A stretch of DNA of 64,000 nt from Candidatus Sumerlaeota bacterium (GCA_016928995.1 JAFGJS010000065.1:1-64000); one strand, 5' to 3'; positions 17,571 through 28,083 are shown, counted from the stretch's first letter. Numbers and translations: made by a program. Notes: generated from the letters alone by a model not told the origin.

Positions 17571-20015
17571 TCAAAAGATCATCCCGACGCGCGGGACTTC
17601 GGGATGGCGCCAATACAGCCATGCGCTGATCAAGCCGAAGATTAAATGCGCGGCGAAGCTGGCTAATACGCAGCCGATGGCGAACGGCTCGACGCCCTGG
17701 CGGATGGCGCGAGCGCCGCCGATGCGTTGCGCCGCTACCCGCACAATCCAGGCGACAAGCACGCTGCCCCAAATGTATTCCATCATCGGCGTCATGCCGA
17801 GCGCAAAACCGGATGGATGCAGCCAGAATCCAGCGAAGATGCGCCGCAATGCGCCCAGCAGAAACGTGACGCCCGCGCCAAAAGCGAAGGCAAGACGCTC
17901 CTCACTGGCAGACTCTCCGCTGACTGGATTGCCTTCGGCGCGCACAAGCGCCATATTGAATGAATCGAAATCCATCGAACGATCACGGAAAACCCATGAC
18001 GCGCCGAGATTTTCTCCGCCAAGTGCGTTGGCCGATGACAGAAAAAACCATCCGCCGAACAGCATGCCGCCCGCCGCGCCGATCATCGCGGCCAGCGCCA
18101 GGCGTCCGGCAGGCAAGCGCAGCCGTTCGCCCAGCGCCAGCAACTCGAGCTGCAATCCAGGCACGACAAAAAACAAGCCGGAAAACGCGATCAGCGACGT
18201 GAGCAGCAGCGTCATCGAGGCGTTGCGGCCGATTGCATCGATTCCGCCGATCAACGGGAGCAGCGCGAACACGCTGACTGGAACGAAAAAAGCGAACGGC
18301 GCTCCGCATTCAGCTCTTAAGCGCGCGGCAGCTGCGCCGACAAGCAACGCAATCCCTGCGATCAGCAACATGCCGCGCACACCGACGCCTTGCCAGGCGC
18401 CCCAGAGCAGCATCGCGATCACGCAAATGATAAGACCGGCCAGCCATGATGTTTGCCGCCGCGACATCATGGAATCATCCGCCGGCCGCGAGCGTTTGAG
18501 CCAGCGCCGCAAGGGAATCGCGGACGCCAGCGCCAGCGCGGCATAAGCGAGGAACGCGCCCAGTTGCTGTTGCGCCGGACGGGGGTAGTCTGGATCAACA
18601 GCCCAGCCTGTCGCTTCGCCGATGAAGTATTGCGCACGATATAGCGCAAAACCGAGCAGCAGCCCGGCGAGCATCTCCGTCGGCATCAAGGCCGACAGAC
18701 CCAGGAACATCGCGGTGACAGTGAACGTGATCGTGGGCAGATGCTCGCCCTTCCACGTGCGCCCCCACGCCGCTCCGTTGAAAAAAGGATCGAGTTCCAG
18801 ATAAATTTTCGCATCCGGCACGCTGACGTTGTAGCCGTGCCATCCGCATAGCAGGCGCCATGCCAGCGCGGCTCCGAAACTGATCCACATCGCGCGCGAG
18901 CGCCAGATAACTCCGCCGCGTTCACGCAATCCAAGCAGCTCCGCCGGAATCTGCGCCATCGGCAGCGCGCAATGTTCGCGGTCGATCCATTGCCGCCGGA
19001 GCAACGCCATGAAGCACAAGAGCATGCCGCTCATCAGCAACATCAACACGGTCCAAGCGACGACTGGCCGCAGCCACATTGATGGGATGTGGCCACCGAG
19101 CAGCCAGCGCGCGCCTGCCATGCTCAGCATGCGCTCCGGCGAGCGTTCCACATCCGTGCACAGCGCCAGGCGGTCCGCATCCGGCGCGTTGGCCGGAACG
19201 CTGCGGCGTCCATGTTGCAACGCCTCCAGCGCGCCCGCGGAAACCAACCGCGCGCCACGCGCTTCGAGTTCGCCTGTGCCGTCAAGACCGAGCTCAAGTG
19301 TGATGCGATTACGGATGCCGACAGGGAATTTCAGCCCATAACGGCCTTTGAAAATAAAATCGCCGGATGTCTCGCTGGATCGAAAAACTTCGATCGACTC
19401 GTCTTCCGCTTCATCGGCGAATGCGCGGCAATAGTAGTATGCGTCCGGCGCCAGCTCTTTCGCGCGCAATTCCACCGTCAGCAAATACGGTTCATCCGGA
19501 ATCACGCCGCCTTCACTCTTCGTATCATCCGGATTACGCACAAGCAGTTCGATGCGCAAAGGCGCGTCATCCGTCACGGTTGCAGGTTCGAATGTCGCGA
19601 TGCAATCGGCGCCATGCGGCCACAATCCAACCGGAACGTATTGCAGCAGTTCGAAATCCTCTGTTCGCGGCAAGGTGGAAAGATAGGCGCCGGCGAGTTT
19701 CCAGAATCCGCGCGAAGTCAGCGGCGCGGCGATGAGCATCGCAAACAGCGCGCAAAGTAGGGCGTCGCGCCGGAGGAGCGCATGCCATCCGAACGCGCGG
19801 CATACCGCATTCACCGCCAGCATCAGCAGAAAAATCAGCATCGCCGGCACAGCCAGGGCGTAATGCGAAGCGTTGCCTTGCGAGCCGTCCACGACTTCCC
19901 AGAACTGCGTCAGTCCAGCCGCGAACACGGTTCCCGCCAACGCCAGCGCCGCCAGCATCCACCAAGGGGAATGCCCGTTCGCTTCATCCGATTGTTTGTG
20001 GGGGCGCTCATTCAT
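17571..20015 (-). CDS. OPT-related polytopic membrane protein (DUF6785/DUF6784-like)
   Basis: 814 residues. TM helices bracket an extracytoplasmic beta-rich domain at about 105-280 (YVPVGLWPHGADCIATFEPA). Further helices follow with RRQWIDREHCALPMAQIPAELLGL, a signature I associate with DUF6785 proteins, and a C-terminal part with FWLHPSGFALGM resembling DUF6784/OPT tails. About 15 membrane segments in all. It is first in a minus-strand set, 10 bp before the M28-FtsX gene. The start is ambiguous: GGAGG lies 12 nt before the ATG at 20015 but 3 nt before that at 20024. Transport is likely; the substrate is unknown. Confidence 0.65.
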   Translation of the reverse strand: MNERPHKQSDEANGHSPWWMLAALALAGTVFAAGLTQFWEVVDGSQGNASHYALAVPAMLIFLLMLAVNAVCRAFGWHALLRRDALLCALFAMLIAAPLTSRGFWKLAGAYLSTLPRTEDFELLQYVPVGLWPHGADCIATFEPATVTDDAPLRIELLVRNPDDTKSEGGVIPDEPYLLTVELRAKELAPDAYYYCRAFADEAEDESIEVFRSSETSGDFIFKGRYGLKFPVGIRNRITLELGLDGTGELEARGARLVSAGALEALQHGRRSVPANAPDADRLALCTDVERSPERMLSMAGARWLLGGHIPSMWLRPVVAWTVLMLLMSGMLLCFMALLRRQWIDREHCALPMAQIPAELLGLRERGGVIWRSRAMWISFGAALAWRLLCGWHGYNVSVPDAKIYLELDPFFNGAAWGRTWKGEHLPTITFTVTAMFLGLSALMPTEMLAGLLLGFALYRAQYFIGEATGWAVDPDYPRPAQQQLGAFLAYAALALASAIPLRRWLKRSRPADDSMMSRRQTSWLAGLIICVIAMLLWGAWQGVGVRGMLLIAGIALLVGAAAARLRAECGAPFAFFVPVSVFALLPLIGGIDAIGRNASMTLLLTSLIAFSGLFFVVPGLQLELLALGERLRLPAGRLALAAMIGAAGGMLFGGWFFLSSANALGGENLGASWVFRDRSMDFDSFNMALVRAEGNPVSGESASEERLAFAFGAGVTFLLGALRRIFAGFWLHPSGFALGMTPMMEYIWGSVLVAWIVRVAAQRIGGARAIRQGVEPFAIGCVLASFAAHLIFGLISAWLYWRHPEVPRVGMIF

Positions 20016-20117
20016 AAGCCGCATCATCCTCCGGTTCTCGCGTAAAAAATCAGATCTCGATGCGGCAAGCAAGCGAAAGCGCGCATCCAGCCTCAAGCAA
20101 TCTTGTTTTAGTTTTGC

Positions 20118-20146
20118 TTGTTTACGGACATCGGGCAGCGTAAGAT
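20118..20146 (+). promoter_or_regulatory. Promoter candidate for the kinase-MurQ gene
   Basis: TTGTTT (20118-20123), 17 bp, TAAGAT (20141-20146), within the 179-bp divergent region between the DUF6785-like gene and the fusion gene. The ATG at 20195 would be about 42 nt from the transcript start. Confidence 0.45.
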
Positions 20147-20194
20147 ACGATCCAAAATGAACCATCCATTCGCAGCTTCAAGGCGCGATTATCC

Positions 20195-22075
20195 ATGAAC
20201 TCACAGGCGGAACAAGCCAAGACAATATACGTATTAGGCGTCGACGGCGGCGGCGCGCACACGCGCGCTTGCGTGATGGACGGCGCAGGCCGCGAACTGG
20301 GCCATGGCGCGGCGGAATCATCGAATCTGCGCGCGGTGGGTCTCGAAGCGGCCTGTGCGCAGATCCACGCGGCGATTCATGATGCAATCGCGGCGGCGAA
20401 ACTGAGCGCGCCGCTGGACGCGATGCACTGCGCGCTGAGCGGCGCCGGACGGCTGGCGGACGCGGTGGAGATCCGCGCATTGCTGGAAGACTCACGTCTG
20501 GCGCATCGTGTGAGCGTGGGGCATGACGCGGAAGGTCTGCTGGCGGCGGCGAGCGTGCGAACGGGCATCGTGCTGATCGCCGGCACGGGATCGATTGCAT
20601 GGGGCATGGATGAGAACGGCGAGCAATCGCGCGTCGACGGCTGGGGATCGCTTTTAGGCGACGCGGGAAGCGGATTCGCCATCGGACTGGCCGGCATTTG
20701 CGCGGCGCTGAAGATGTTCGATCATCGCAAAGCGGAAACATCGCTGCTGCAGGCCGCGTTGCAGTTCTACGCCGTGGCGGATCCCAGCGAACTTGTGGCG
20801 CTGCTGGCCACGCCAAATATCCCAAGGGGCAAGATCGCGGCGTTTGCGCGCGAGGTGTTTGCCGCGGCCGAAGCCGAAGACACTGACGCGATTGAGATCA
20901 TTGAACGAGCCGCGCAGGAGCTCGCCGACATGCTCAGCGCCGTGCGAAGACGGTTGTTCGGCGAAGGGATGCGCGGCGTGCGCATCGCCGCGTCGGGCGG
21001 ACTGCTGACGCATCATCCGGAGTTCTGGGAGGACGTGCGCACGCGGCATGCGGCTTTGTTCCCGGCGGACGAAGCGCGGCTGATCACAACCGGGATCGAA
21101 TTGGGCGCGGCGCGTCTGGCCTTGCATGGGATGGGGATCGACTTGATGGACACCGAGCAACCGGCAGGAACGTCCGTTCGACCGGACATAACGGACTCGT
21201 CTGACGAATCCGGCATTCAAACTGCCGCCCCCCCAAATGCGCTGTTTGAACAGCTCGGACAATTGGCGACGGAGCGGCGGAATCCGGCCAGCATGCGGTT
21301 GGACCGGATGAGCGCGTTGGAGATCGTGCGGCTGATGAATCGCGAAGACGCCGGGATCGCGAGCGCCGTAAAACCGGCGCTGCCGCGCATCGCCGAAGCC
21401 GTGGACCGCATTGTGGAACGGTTGCATCAAGGCGGCCGGTTGTTTTATATCGGCGCGGGCACCAGCGGACGCCTGGCCATGCTTGATGCGGCGGAATGTC
21501 CGCCGACGTTCAGCGCGCCGACCGAACAGGTGCAGGGCGTCATCGCGGGCGGCGAAGCGGCGCTGACCGTGAGTCAGGAAGGCGCCGAAGACGACGAGGA
21601 CGCCGCAGTGCAGGACTTGCAGGAAAGCGGATTGAACGCGGGCGACATGCTGGTGGGGCTGACAGCGTCCGGGCGCACACCGTACGTGCTGTCGGGGCTG
21701 CGGCACGCCCATGCGCTTGGCGCGGCGACGGCGATGATCTGCTGCAACCGGCTCACTGACGCGCCGGACGGTGTTGAGATCTTGATCGATATCGAGACCG
21801 GTCCGGAAGTGCTGACAGGATCGTCCCGCCTGAAAGCCGGCACAGCGCAGAAGATGATCCTGAACATGCTCACCACGGCGGCTTTTACGCGTCTGGGAAA
21901 AGTGTACGAGAACCTGATGGTCGATCTTCAGCCGAGCTGCGGCAAGCTCGTCGAGCGCTCCCGCCGTGTCGTGATGCAAGCCGCGCGCTGCGATTATGCC
22001 GCTGCAGTGTGGCTGCTCGAACAAACCAACGGCGACGTCAAAGCGGCGATTCTCTTGCATCAGAAACAACCATGA
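20195..22075 (+). CDS. murQ: Fused amino-sugar kinase (BadF/NagK family) and MurNAc-6-phosphate etherase
   Basis: 626 residues, two enzymes in one chain. Residues 1-318 are a BadF/BadG-type ASKHA kinase: phosphate loop GVDGGGAHTRA (15-25), LSGAGR (81-86), IAGTGSIAWG (128-137), GWGSLLGDAGSGFAIG (149-164) and ASGGLL (266-271). Residues 349-626 are a SIS-fold MurQ: RLFYIGAGTSGRL (415-427), DAAECPPTF with catalytic-type E434, and QEGAEDD with E462. MurQ cleaves the lactyl ether of MurNAc-6-P to GlcNAc-6-P and D-lactate. A kinase of this family (MurK type) can make MurNAc-6-P, so the fusion plausibly runs both steps of cell-wall sugar recycling. The linker (319-348) is Asp/Ser-rich and encoded by sequence like a local intergenic repeat. 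Kinase sugar specificity is inferred. Confidence 0.9.
   Translation: MNSQAEQAKTIYVLGVDGGGAHTRACVMDGAGRELGHGAAESSNLRAVGLEAACAQIHAAIHDAIAAAKLSAPLDAMHCALSGAGRLADAVEIRALLEDSRLAHRVSVGHDAEGLLAAASVRTGIVLIAGTGSIAWGMDENGEQSRVDGWGSLLGDAGSGFAIGLAGICAALKMFDHRKAETSLLQAALQFYAVADPSELVALLATPNIPRGKIAAFAREVFAAAEAEDTDAIEIIERAAQELADMLSAVRRRLFGEGMRGVRIAASGGLLTHHPEFWEDVRTRHAALFPADEARLITTGIELGAARLALHGMGIDLMDTEQPAGTSVRPDITDSSDESGIQTAAPPNALFEQLGQLATERRNPASMRLDRMSALEIVRLMNREDAGIASAVKPALPRIAEAVDRIVERLHQGGRLFYIGAGTSGRLAMLDAAECPPTFSAPTEQVQGVIAGGEAALTVSQEGAEDDEDAAVQDLQESGLNAGDMLVGLTASGRTPYVLSGLRHAHALGAATAMICCNRLTDAPDGVEILIDIETGPEVLTGSSRLKAGTAQKMILNMLTTAAFTRLGKVYENLMVDLQPSCGKLVERSRRVVMQAARCDYAAAVWLLEQTNGDVKAAILLHQKQP
21172..21213. 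repeat. GTCGGAC-type repeat-like sequence inside the kinase-MurQ linker
   Basis: The linker DNA contains CGGACTCGTCTGA, a 13-nt match to the dcm-vsr intergenic repeat, among further GTCCG/CCGGAC units. It encodes RPDITDSSDESG, resembling the SDxSD peptides that this repeat family gives in translation. Confidence 0.5.
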
Positions 22076-22251
22076 AATTCGCTTGGCGAATAAAAAACTC
22101 TCCGAAATAAACACGCCAAAATAAAAAAACCGATCCGCTTTTTTGCTGGATTTTACTCTTTTCCACACTCATCATAAATAGCTTCAAAGGACAGGCGCAG
22201 AGGCCTGTCTGTTTTGATATTTGGCGTTTTATCGAGGGCAAGACAGCAAAT

Positions 22252-24054
<1,803 letters not shown>

Positions 24055-24060
24055 ATCCCA

Positions 24061-25356
24061 TCACACCGCAAGCGCGCTGTTCAGGGAGCGGCAAAGATCC
24101 TTGATCTCGCGCACGCGCTCCCGCCCGAGATGGATCAGCGGAAAGACCGATTTGTTGTGCATCAACGGCTCGTCCAGGTCCACGATGCCGCGGCATGCCT
24201 CGCCGTCCGGCGTGCCGGGGATCGGCGAAAACTCCGACAACATCACCCGCAGCCCCAGCGAATGCGCATACTCCATCGACACGCGCACATTCTGCTCCGT
24301 GCCATGCGGATGCGCGAAGATCAGGTACGCCGTCGCGTTGCGCAGATCGGCGCCTGCCGCGCGCAGGTTCTCCATCGCCCGTTCCAACTCATGCGAATAC
24401 ACCTTGGCGCCATGCTTCTTCTGCCAGCCATCCGCCGACGACTCAAAGCCGAGATAAAACGTGCGGAAACCCGCGCTCACCATCGCGCCGGCGATCTCAC
24501 GTGTGATGAACCGTGCGTTTAGCGCATTCGGTGTGTGCAAGTTCACGTGATGTCCGCGCCGCTGGATCTCATCAAGAAACGGCAGCAGAACTTCATCCGG
24601 CTTGTAAAGCAGCGCGTCGTCGTAAAACGCGATGTTGCGCGCGCCCAGCGACACGAGTTGCTTAAATTCGCGGATGGATCGCGAGAGGCCGCGTGATTCG
24701 AATCGCGGATACACTGACGGCACCGAGCAATACGTGCAGCGGAACGGGCAGCCGTCGGAGAGTTTCAGCACGCCGGTCTCCAGCGCGGGATACAGGTCGT
24801 AAAGGGGAAGTTCGTCTTGGTTCGGCGCGACACCAAGGAACTCCCATAATGGTCCGGCGTCCAATCCTTCGATGACAAGATCCGGTCCGAGCGAACGCGC
24901 ATGCTGCGGGCAGAGCGTGGCGTACGCGCCGCCGAGGACAATCTTGCAGGCCGGTGAAAGGCGCCGTACGTCATCGATAACTTCGCGCACACCGGGATAC
25001 CAGTACGTCATCACGGTCTGCACGAGGCAGAAGTCGAACGGCCCGCGCTCCTCGATGAACGTCTGGAACGCCTCGCACGGAACGCCCCAACGATGATAGC
25101 GCCGCTCCACGCCGCGATACACCTCCGGCCGCTCAATCTCGACGCTGTGGAACTTGCCGCGGCCCCATTCGCCGGATTTTGTCCGTTGACCTTCCTCCAG
25201 TGCCGGGTGCAGCCGGTCCATGTAATCGAACAAATGCAGCTCCGCCCGGCCGCGCAGCCGTCCAGCCACGCTCAGCATCCCATACGGCTTCAGCCAGAAA
25301 TCATAAGCCGTAAAATCATAAACCGGTGGATTGACCAACAAAACTCGAGGCGTCAT
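24061..25356 (-). CDS. B12-binding-domain radical SAM protein
   Basis: 431 residues. The N-terminal Rossmann-like B12-binding-type domain (RVLLVNPPVYDF, then IVLGGAYATLCP and DLVIEGL) is followed by a radical SAM core with C-x3-C-x2-C in DGCPFRCTYCSVPSVYP. The DxHxxG cobalamin motif is not obvious, so cobalamin may not be bound. The overall layout is that of B12-dependent methyltransferase or cyclase relatives; the substrate cannot be predicted. The start at 25356 has a GATGAG sequence upstream; ATG at 25365 is an alternative adding three residues. It is flanked by the convergent lepA and, upstream, a repeat-bounded membrane gene, so there is no pathway context. Confidence 0.88.
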   Translation of the reverse strand: MTPRVLLVNPPVYDFTAYDFWLKPYGMLSVAGRLRGRAELHLFDYMDRLHPALEEGQRTKSGEWGRGKFHSVEIERPEVYRGVERRYHRWGVPCEAFQTFIEERGPFDFCLVQTVMTYWYPGVREVIDDVRRLSPACKIVLGGAYATLCPQHARSLGPDLVIEGLDAGPLWEFLGVAPNQDELPLYDLYPALETGVLKLSDGCPFRCTYCSVPSVYPRFESRGLSRSIREFKQLVSLGARNIAFYDDALLYKPDEVLLPFLDEIQRRGHHVNLHTPNALNARFITREIAGAMVSAGFRTFYLGFESSADGWQKKHGAKVYSHELERAMENLRAAGADLRNATAYLIFAHPHGTEQNVRVSMEYAHSLGLRVMLSEFSPIPGTPDGEACRGIVDLDEPLMHNKSVFPLIHLGRERVREIKDLCRSLNSALAV

Positions 25357-25425
25357 AAATCTCATCCCGAAAATAGAGCTGTAACTTTACTTAGCCGCAC
25401 TGCCCGTTTACAGCAAAAAATATAA

Positions 25426-25502
25426 TCACACAAAGACACGAAGGCACAAAGAATGAAAAATCGGTCCTCCGCGTCCCTGCGCCTCTGCGTGAGAAAATTT
25501 TT
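25426..25502. repeat. CACAAAG-family repeat, left boundary of a repeat-bounded cassette
   Basis: Contains TCACACAAAGACACGAAG-type sequence (25426-25451), then 25456-25496, which matches the reverse complement of 26303-26343 at 39 of 41 positions. The two copies face each other around the membrane gene 25508-26212. Confidence 0.85.
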
Positions 25503-25507
25503 AGCAC

Positions 25508-26212
25508 TCAAGGATGGTTGGTATTGATGAAATAAATGCCCTCATCCCATTTGATAAAATCGCGTTCGTTATAACGATCCGGTATAAAATCTGGCGGTCC
25601 TATTAACAATCCGATCGGTTGAATATGTCCACCGCCTTTATCTAGATTGAGATAGTATTGTCCATCGCGTATGCGTGATTTTCGCAAGTTTACGTGGTTT
25701 GGTTTAATCACTTGGTATGCCTGTTTTAATTCGGAAGGTATTTTTTTGTTAAAGTTTGATCCGGGTCTTACCTCATACCAACTTGGCAATTGAACGACGC
25801 CCTCTTTTCGTAATTCCTCCTGATGCATTTCAATGGCTGCCATCGCTTCTTGTTTAAGCGCTTCAAATCCTATTTCGCTTCGCACACGTTGCTTAAAACC
25901 CAACTGGAACATTGGCCACATGCCTGCTTTGCATGAAATGAGACCCAACAATCCCACGGTTCCAATTACAATTTGCCATCTTGTCATTTTACGCGCCATA
26001 GAGGCCATGACCACCAAAAGAAATAATTCGCAGAACAATACAAATAGAAAAAGTCTCATGAGCAATATAATGTCAAACCGACCCCACAAATATCCCACGG
26101 CGGGCATTGTCAGCCAGCAAGCTGCCGTTAATGATGGAATAAGCCATTGTAAAAAAGTTTTCTCAGCAGTGATCTGTGGGTTTGCATTGGATTGTTGGAT
26201 GGATTCGTCCAT
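25508..26212 (-). CDS. AT-rich hypothetical membrane protein inside 41-bp inverted repeats
   Basis: 234 residues, not recognised. Three hydrophobic helices sit at about 24-43, 47-70 and 80-103. A C-terminal soluble domain of about 130 residues follows (WYEVRPGSNFNKKIPSELKQ). By eye the base composition is clearly more AT-rich than neighbouring genes, with many TTT, AAT and ATT codons. It lies between two 41-bp near-identical inverted repeats with almost nothing else inside, so it may be a recently acquired cargo gene. The start ATG at 26212 gives a polar N-terminus before TM1. No homologue could be named. Confidence 0.7.
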   Translation of the reverse strand: MDESIQQSNANPQITAEKTFLQWLIPSLTAACWLTMPAVGYLWGRFDIILLMRLFLFVLFCELFLLVVMASMARKMTRWQIVIGTVGLLGLISCKAGMWPMFQLGFKQRVRSEIGFEALKQEAMAAIEMHQEELRKEGVVQLPSWYEVRPGSNFNKKIPSELKQAYQVIKPNHVNLRKSRIRDGQYYLNLDKGGGHIQPIGLLIGPPDFIPDRYNERDFIKWDEGIYFINTNHP

Positions 26213-26302
26213 GCGATGACACCATAACTCGTTTTGCGATTGATGTATTCAAAATATCATCAAAGAGACAGACATCAAACGATGAAATAAGTTTTGTTTT
26301 AT

Positions 26303-26390
26303 TTCTCACGCAGAGGCGCAGGGGCGCGGAGAACCGATTTTTTCTTGTTTAATTCTCAACGTCTCCGCGTCTCTGCGTGAGATTTTTTGA
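26303..26390. repeat. CGCAGAGGCGCAGG palindromic repeat, right boundary of the cassette
   Basis: The left arm 26303-26343 mirrors 25456-25496. A second arm (26362-26388, CTCCGCGTCTCTGCGTGAGA) pairs with the first, so this copy is itself a hairpin. TCTGTGTCCTCTGTGG-type repeat sequence follows to about 26428. The 297-bp gap before pyrF holds only these repeats and the pyrF ribosome-binding site. Confidence 0.85.
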
Positions 26391-26509
26391 TCGGTTCTCT
26401 GTGAGGCTCTGTGTCCTCTGTGGTTTATATTGCCTTGACGCCTGCCGCGTACCACCGAATAATTCAAACCAGTTTACAGTGCTACATCATGCATGTCGGG
26501 GGAGCGGCG

Positions 26510-27319
26510 ATGGACAGCGTATTCATGCAGAAAATTCAACGGGCCGTGGACGCCACGGGATCGCTGGTGTGCGTCGGACTCGATCTCGATCCGGAGAAAA
26601 TGCCGGAGCGCTTCCGCTCCTTTCCGGACGGCTTCGCGGATTTCGCCAAGGCGATCATCGAGGCGACCGTGGACGCGGCGGCGGCTTACAAGCCCAACGC
26701 GGCGTTCTACGAGCGCTACGGCGCGGAGGGCTGGCGGCTGCTGGAGCGCATCCGCGAGTGGATTCCGGACGACCGGGTGGCGATCTGCGACGCGAAGCGC
26801 GGCGACATCGGCAACACCTCGCGGATGTACGCGCAGGCGATCTTCGAGACGCTGGGCTACGACGCCGTGACGCTCAGCCCGTACATGGGCCGCGATTCGC
26901 TCGCGCCGTTCTTCGAGTTCAGCGCGCATGGCAGCTTCGTGCTCTGCGCCACGAGCAATCCGGGCGCGGACGACTTCCAGACGCCGCGCGGGCTGCATCT
27001 CGACGTGGCGCGCAAGTGCGTGGAGTGGAACACAAAGGAGAACATCGGCCTGGTCGTCGGCGCGACGCGCACGGACTGCATGACCGAGGTGCGCAAGCTC
27101 ACACCCGACATGCCGTTTCTCGTGCCTGGCATCGGCGCGCAGGGCGGCGATCTGGAGGCCGTGCTCAAGGCCGGCCTGAACGCCGGCGGCGGCGGCATGC
27201 TGATCAACGCCTCGCGCTCGATCCTGTACGCCTCGACCGGCGACGACTTCGCCGAAGCCGCTGCCGCCGAAACCATCCGCATGCGCGACATGATCCGCGC
27301 AGGAAGCCGTGGATTATAA
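26510..27319 (+). CDS. pyrF: Orotidine 5'-phosphate decarboxylase (subfamily 2)
   Basis: 269 residues. Catalyses the last step of UMP synthesis, decarboxylation of OMP. The catalytic motif DAKRGDIG (94-101, K96) and the C-terminal phosphate-binding segment (VPGIGAQGGDLEA) identify it as the type-2 TIM-barrel form of about 270 residues. The start at 26510 was chosen over upstream codons because GGGGGAG lies 6 nt before it and the upstream reading runs into repeat DNA. It is the only pyrimidine gene here; pyrD is 31 kb away. It is convergent with a small zinc-ribbon membrane protein 11 bp downstream. Confidence 0.95.
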   Translation: MDSVFMQKIQRAVDATGSLVCVGLDLDPEKMPERFRSFPDGFADFAKAIIEATVDAAAAYKPNAAFYERYGAEGWRLLERIREWIPDDRVAICDAKRGDIGNTSRMYAQAIFETLGYDAVTLSPYMGRDSLAPFFEFSAHGSFVLCATSNPGADDFQTPRGLHLDVARKCVEWNTKENIGLVVGATRTDCMTEVRKLTPDMPFLVPGIGAQGGDLEAVLKAGLNAGGGGMLINASRSILYASTGDDFAEAAAAETIRMRDMIRAGSRGL

Positions 27320-27330
27320 TCTCAGTTGCT

Positions 27331-27639
27331 CTAGATGGACACGGATGACGATTCAGGGGATTCCGCCGCTTCGGGTTTGCGCTCGACGGCGATCCAGCGG
27401 AAGCCTTGGCAATTGCTGCAGTAGCCGAAGGTGACTTTCCCGACGGATGCGGCTTTGATGCGGATGAGGCCGGCTTCTCCGGCGTCTTTGGTCTTGTTGC
27501 AGCGGGTGCAGCGGACCTGCCAGCCCGGAGCGTAGCCCTTCCCGCCTGTGGCGAGAGTCGCGAGATAAAGCGCCAGAAAGACCAGGGCGACGGCTGTCAA
27601 CGGACCAAGCGTGACTAGCAGATGAAAGCACCAGGGCAT
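27331..27639 (-). CDS. Small membrane-anchored zinc-ribbon protein
   Basis: 102 residues. One N-terminal TM helix (about 7-30, LGPLTAVALVFLALYLATLA) is followed by a four-cysteine ribbon, VRCTRCNK at 43-50 and FGYCSNCQGF about 30 residues later, likely binding one zinc. The tail is Glu/Ser-rich. The start has a strong AAAGGAGG 8-9 nt upstream. The family is not recognised and the function unknown; the layout suggests a membrane-tethered nucleic-acid- or protein-binding module. Confidence 0.75.
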   Translation of the reverse strand: MPWCFHLLVTLGPLTAVALVFLALYLATLATGGKGYAPGWQVRCTRCNKTKDAGEAGLIRIKAASVGKVTFGYCSNCQGFRWIAVERKPEAAESPESSSVSI

Positions 27640-27960
27640 GCTTGCAGGCCTCCTTTCTTATCGAAGCCTATCGATAAATAGCGACACTATTTTAGTTTTT
27701 CCTCTTGGACAGATCAATTATATTATAGTTTCAGAATAGGGCTGATTCATTTCGAATCGTTTCATTTTTTAGGAACCACTAAAAAAGATTCTCGCAAAGA
27801 GCACACTGAGCGCACTGGGATTAAAGGATTGTATTACGTGACTTATAGAATCAGTTCTTTGTGTCTTCGTATCTTTGTGGTGTATCTTTGAGGTTGCCGT
27901 TTGATACCTTTTGGATGGCGCCATTTTTTATCATATCGACAAACAGCATTACATTTCCGG
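27640..27960. other. Intergenic region with a CACAAAG-family half repeat
   Basis: 321 bp. Near 27660-27680 lies a TATCG-rich inverted sequence in the presumed promoter zone of the zinc-ribbon gene. At 27855-27892 is CTTTGTGTCTTCGTATCTTTGTGG, one arm of the CACAAAG repeat family without a clear partner arm. No gene or RNA was recognised. Confidence 0.5.
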
Positions 27961-28083
27961 TTAAAAAATGAATGATCCCATGATTAATACAGGGAAGTTG
28001 ATATCGTTGTCTCTGATTCCAAAGATAAATGTCAAAACCGCGCCCGCAAACCATAGAATCCATCCGGTTATTTTCAGAATCAT
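27961..28083 (-). CDS. 40-residue single-TM small membrane protein
   Basis: Encodes MILKITGWILWFAGAVLTFI and on to a C-terminus GSFIF. A hydrophobic helix covers residues 4-22, a short polar turn follows (GIRDNDINF), then a second hydrophobic stretch. AAAGGGA lies about 8 nt before the ATG at 28083. The pattern is typical of real small membrane proteins rather than chance translation, and overlapping readings in other frames look poor. Not recognised; it could be an accessory to a larger membrane complex or stand alone. Its start is about 200 bp from the divergent dnaE start. Confidence 0.55.
   Translation of the reverse strand: MILKITGWILWFAGAVLTFIFGIRDNDINFPVLIMGSFIF

Noticed and set aside
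22076-22251. Regulatory RNA upstream of lepA
   Set aside because: The AT-rich stretch forms no convincing conserved structure; only a possible promoter can be argued.
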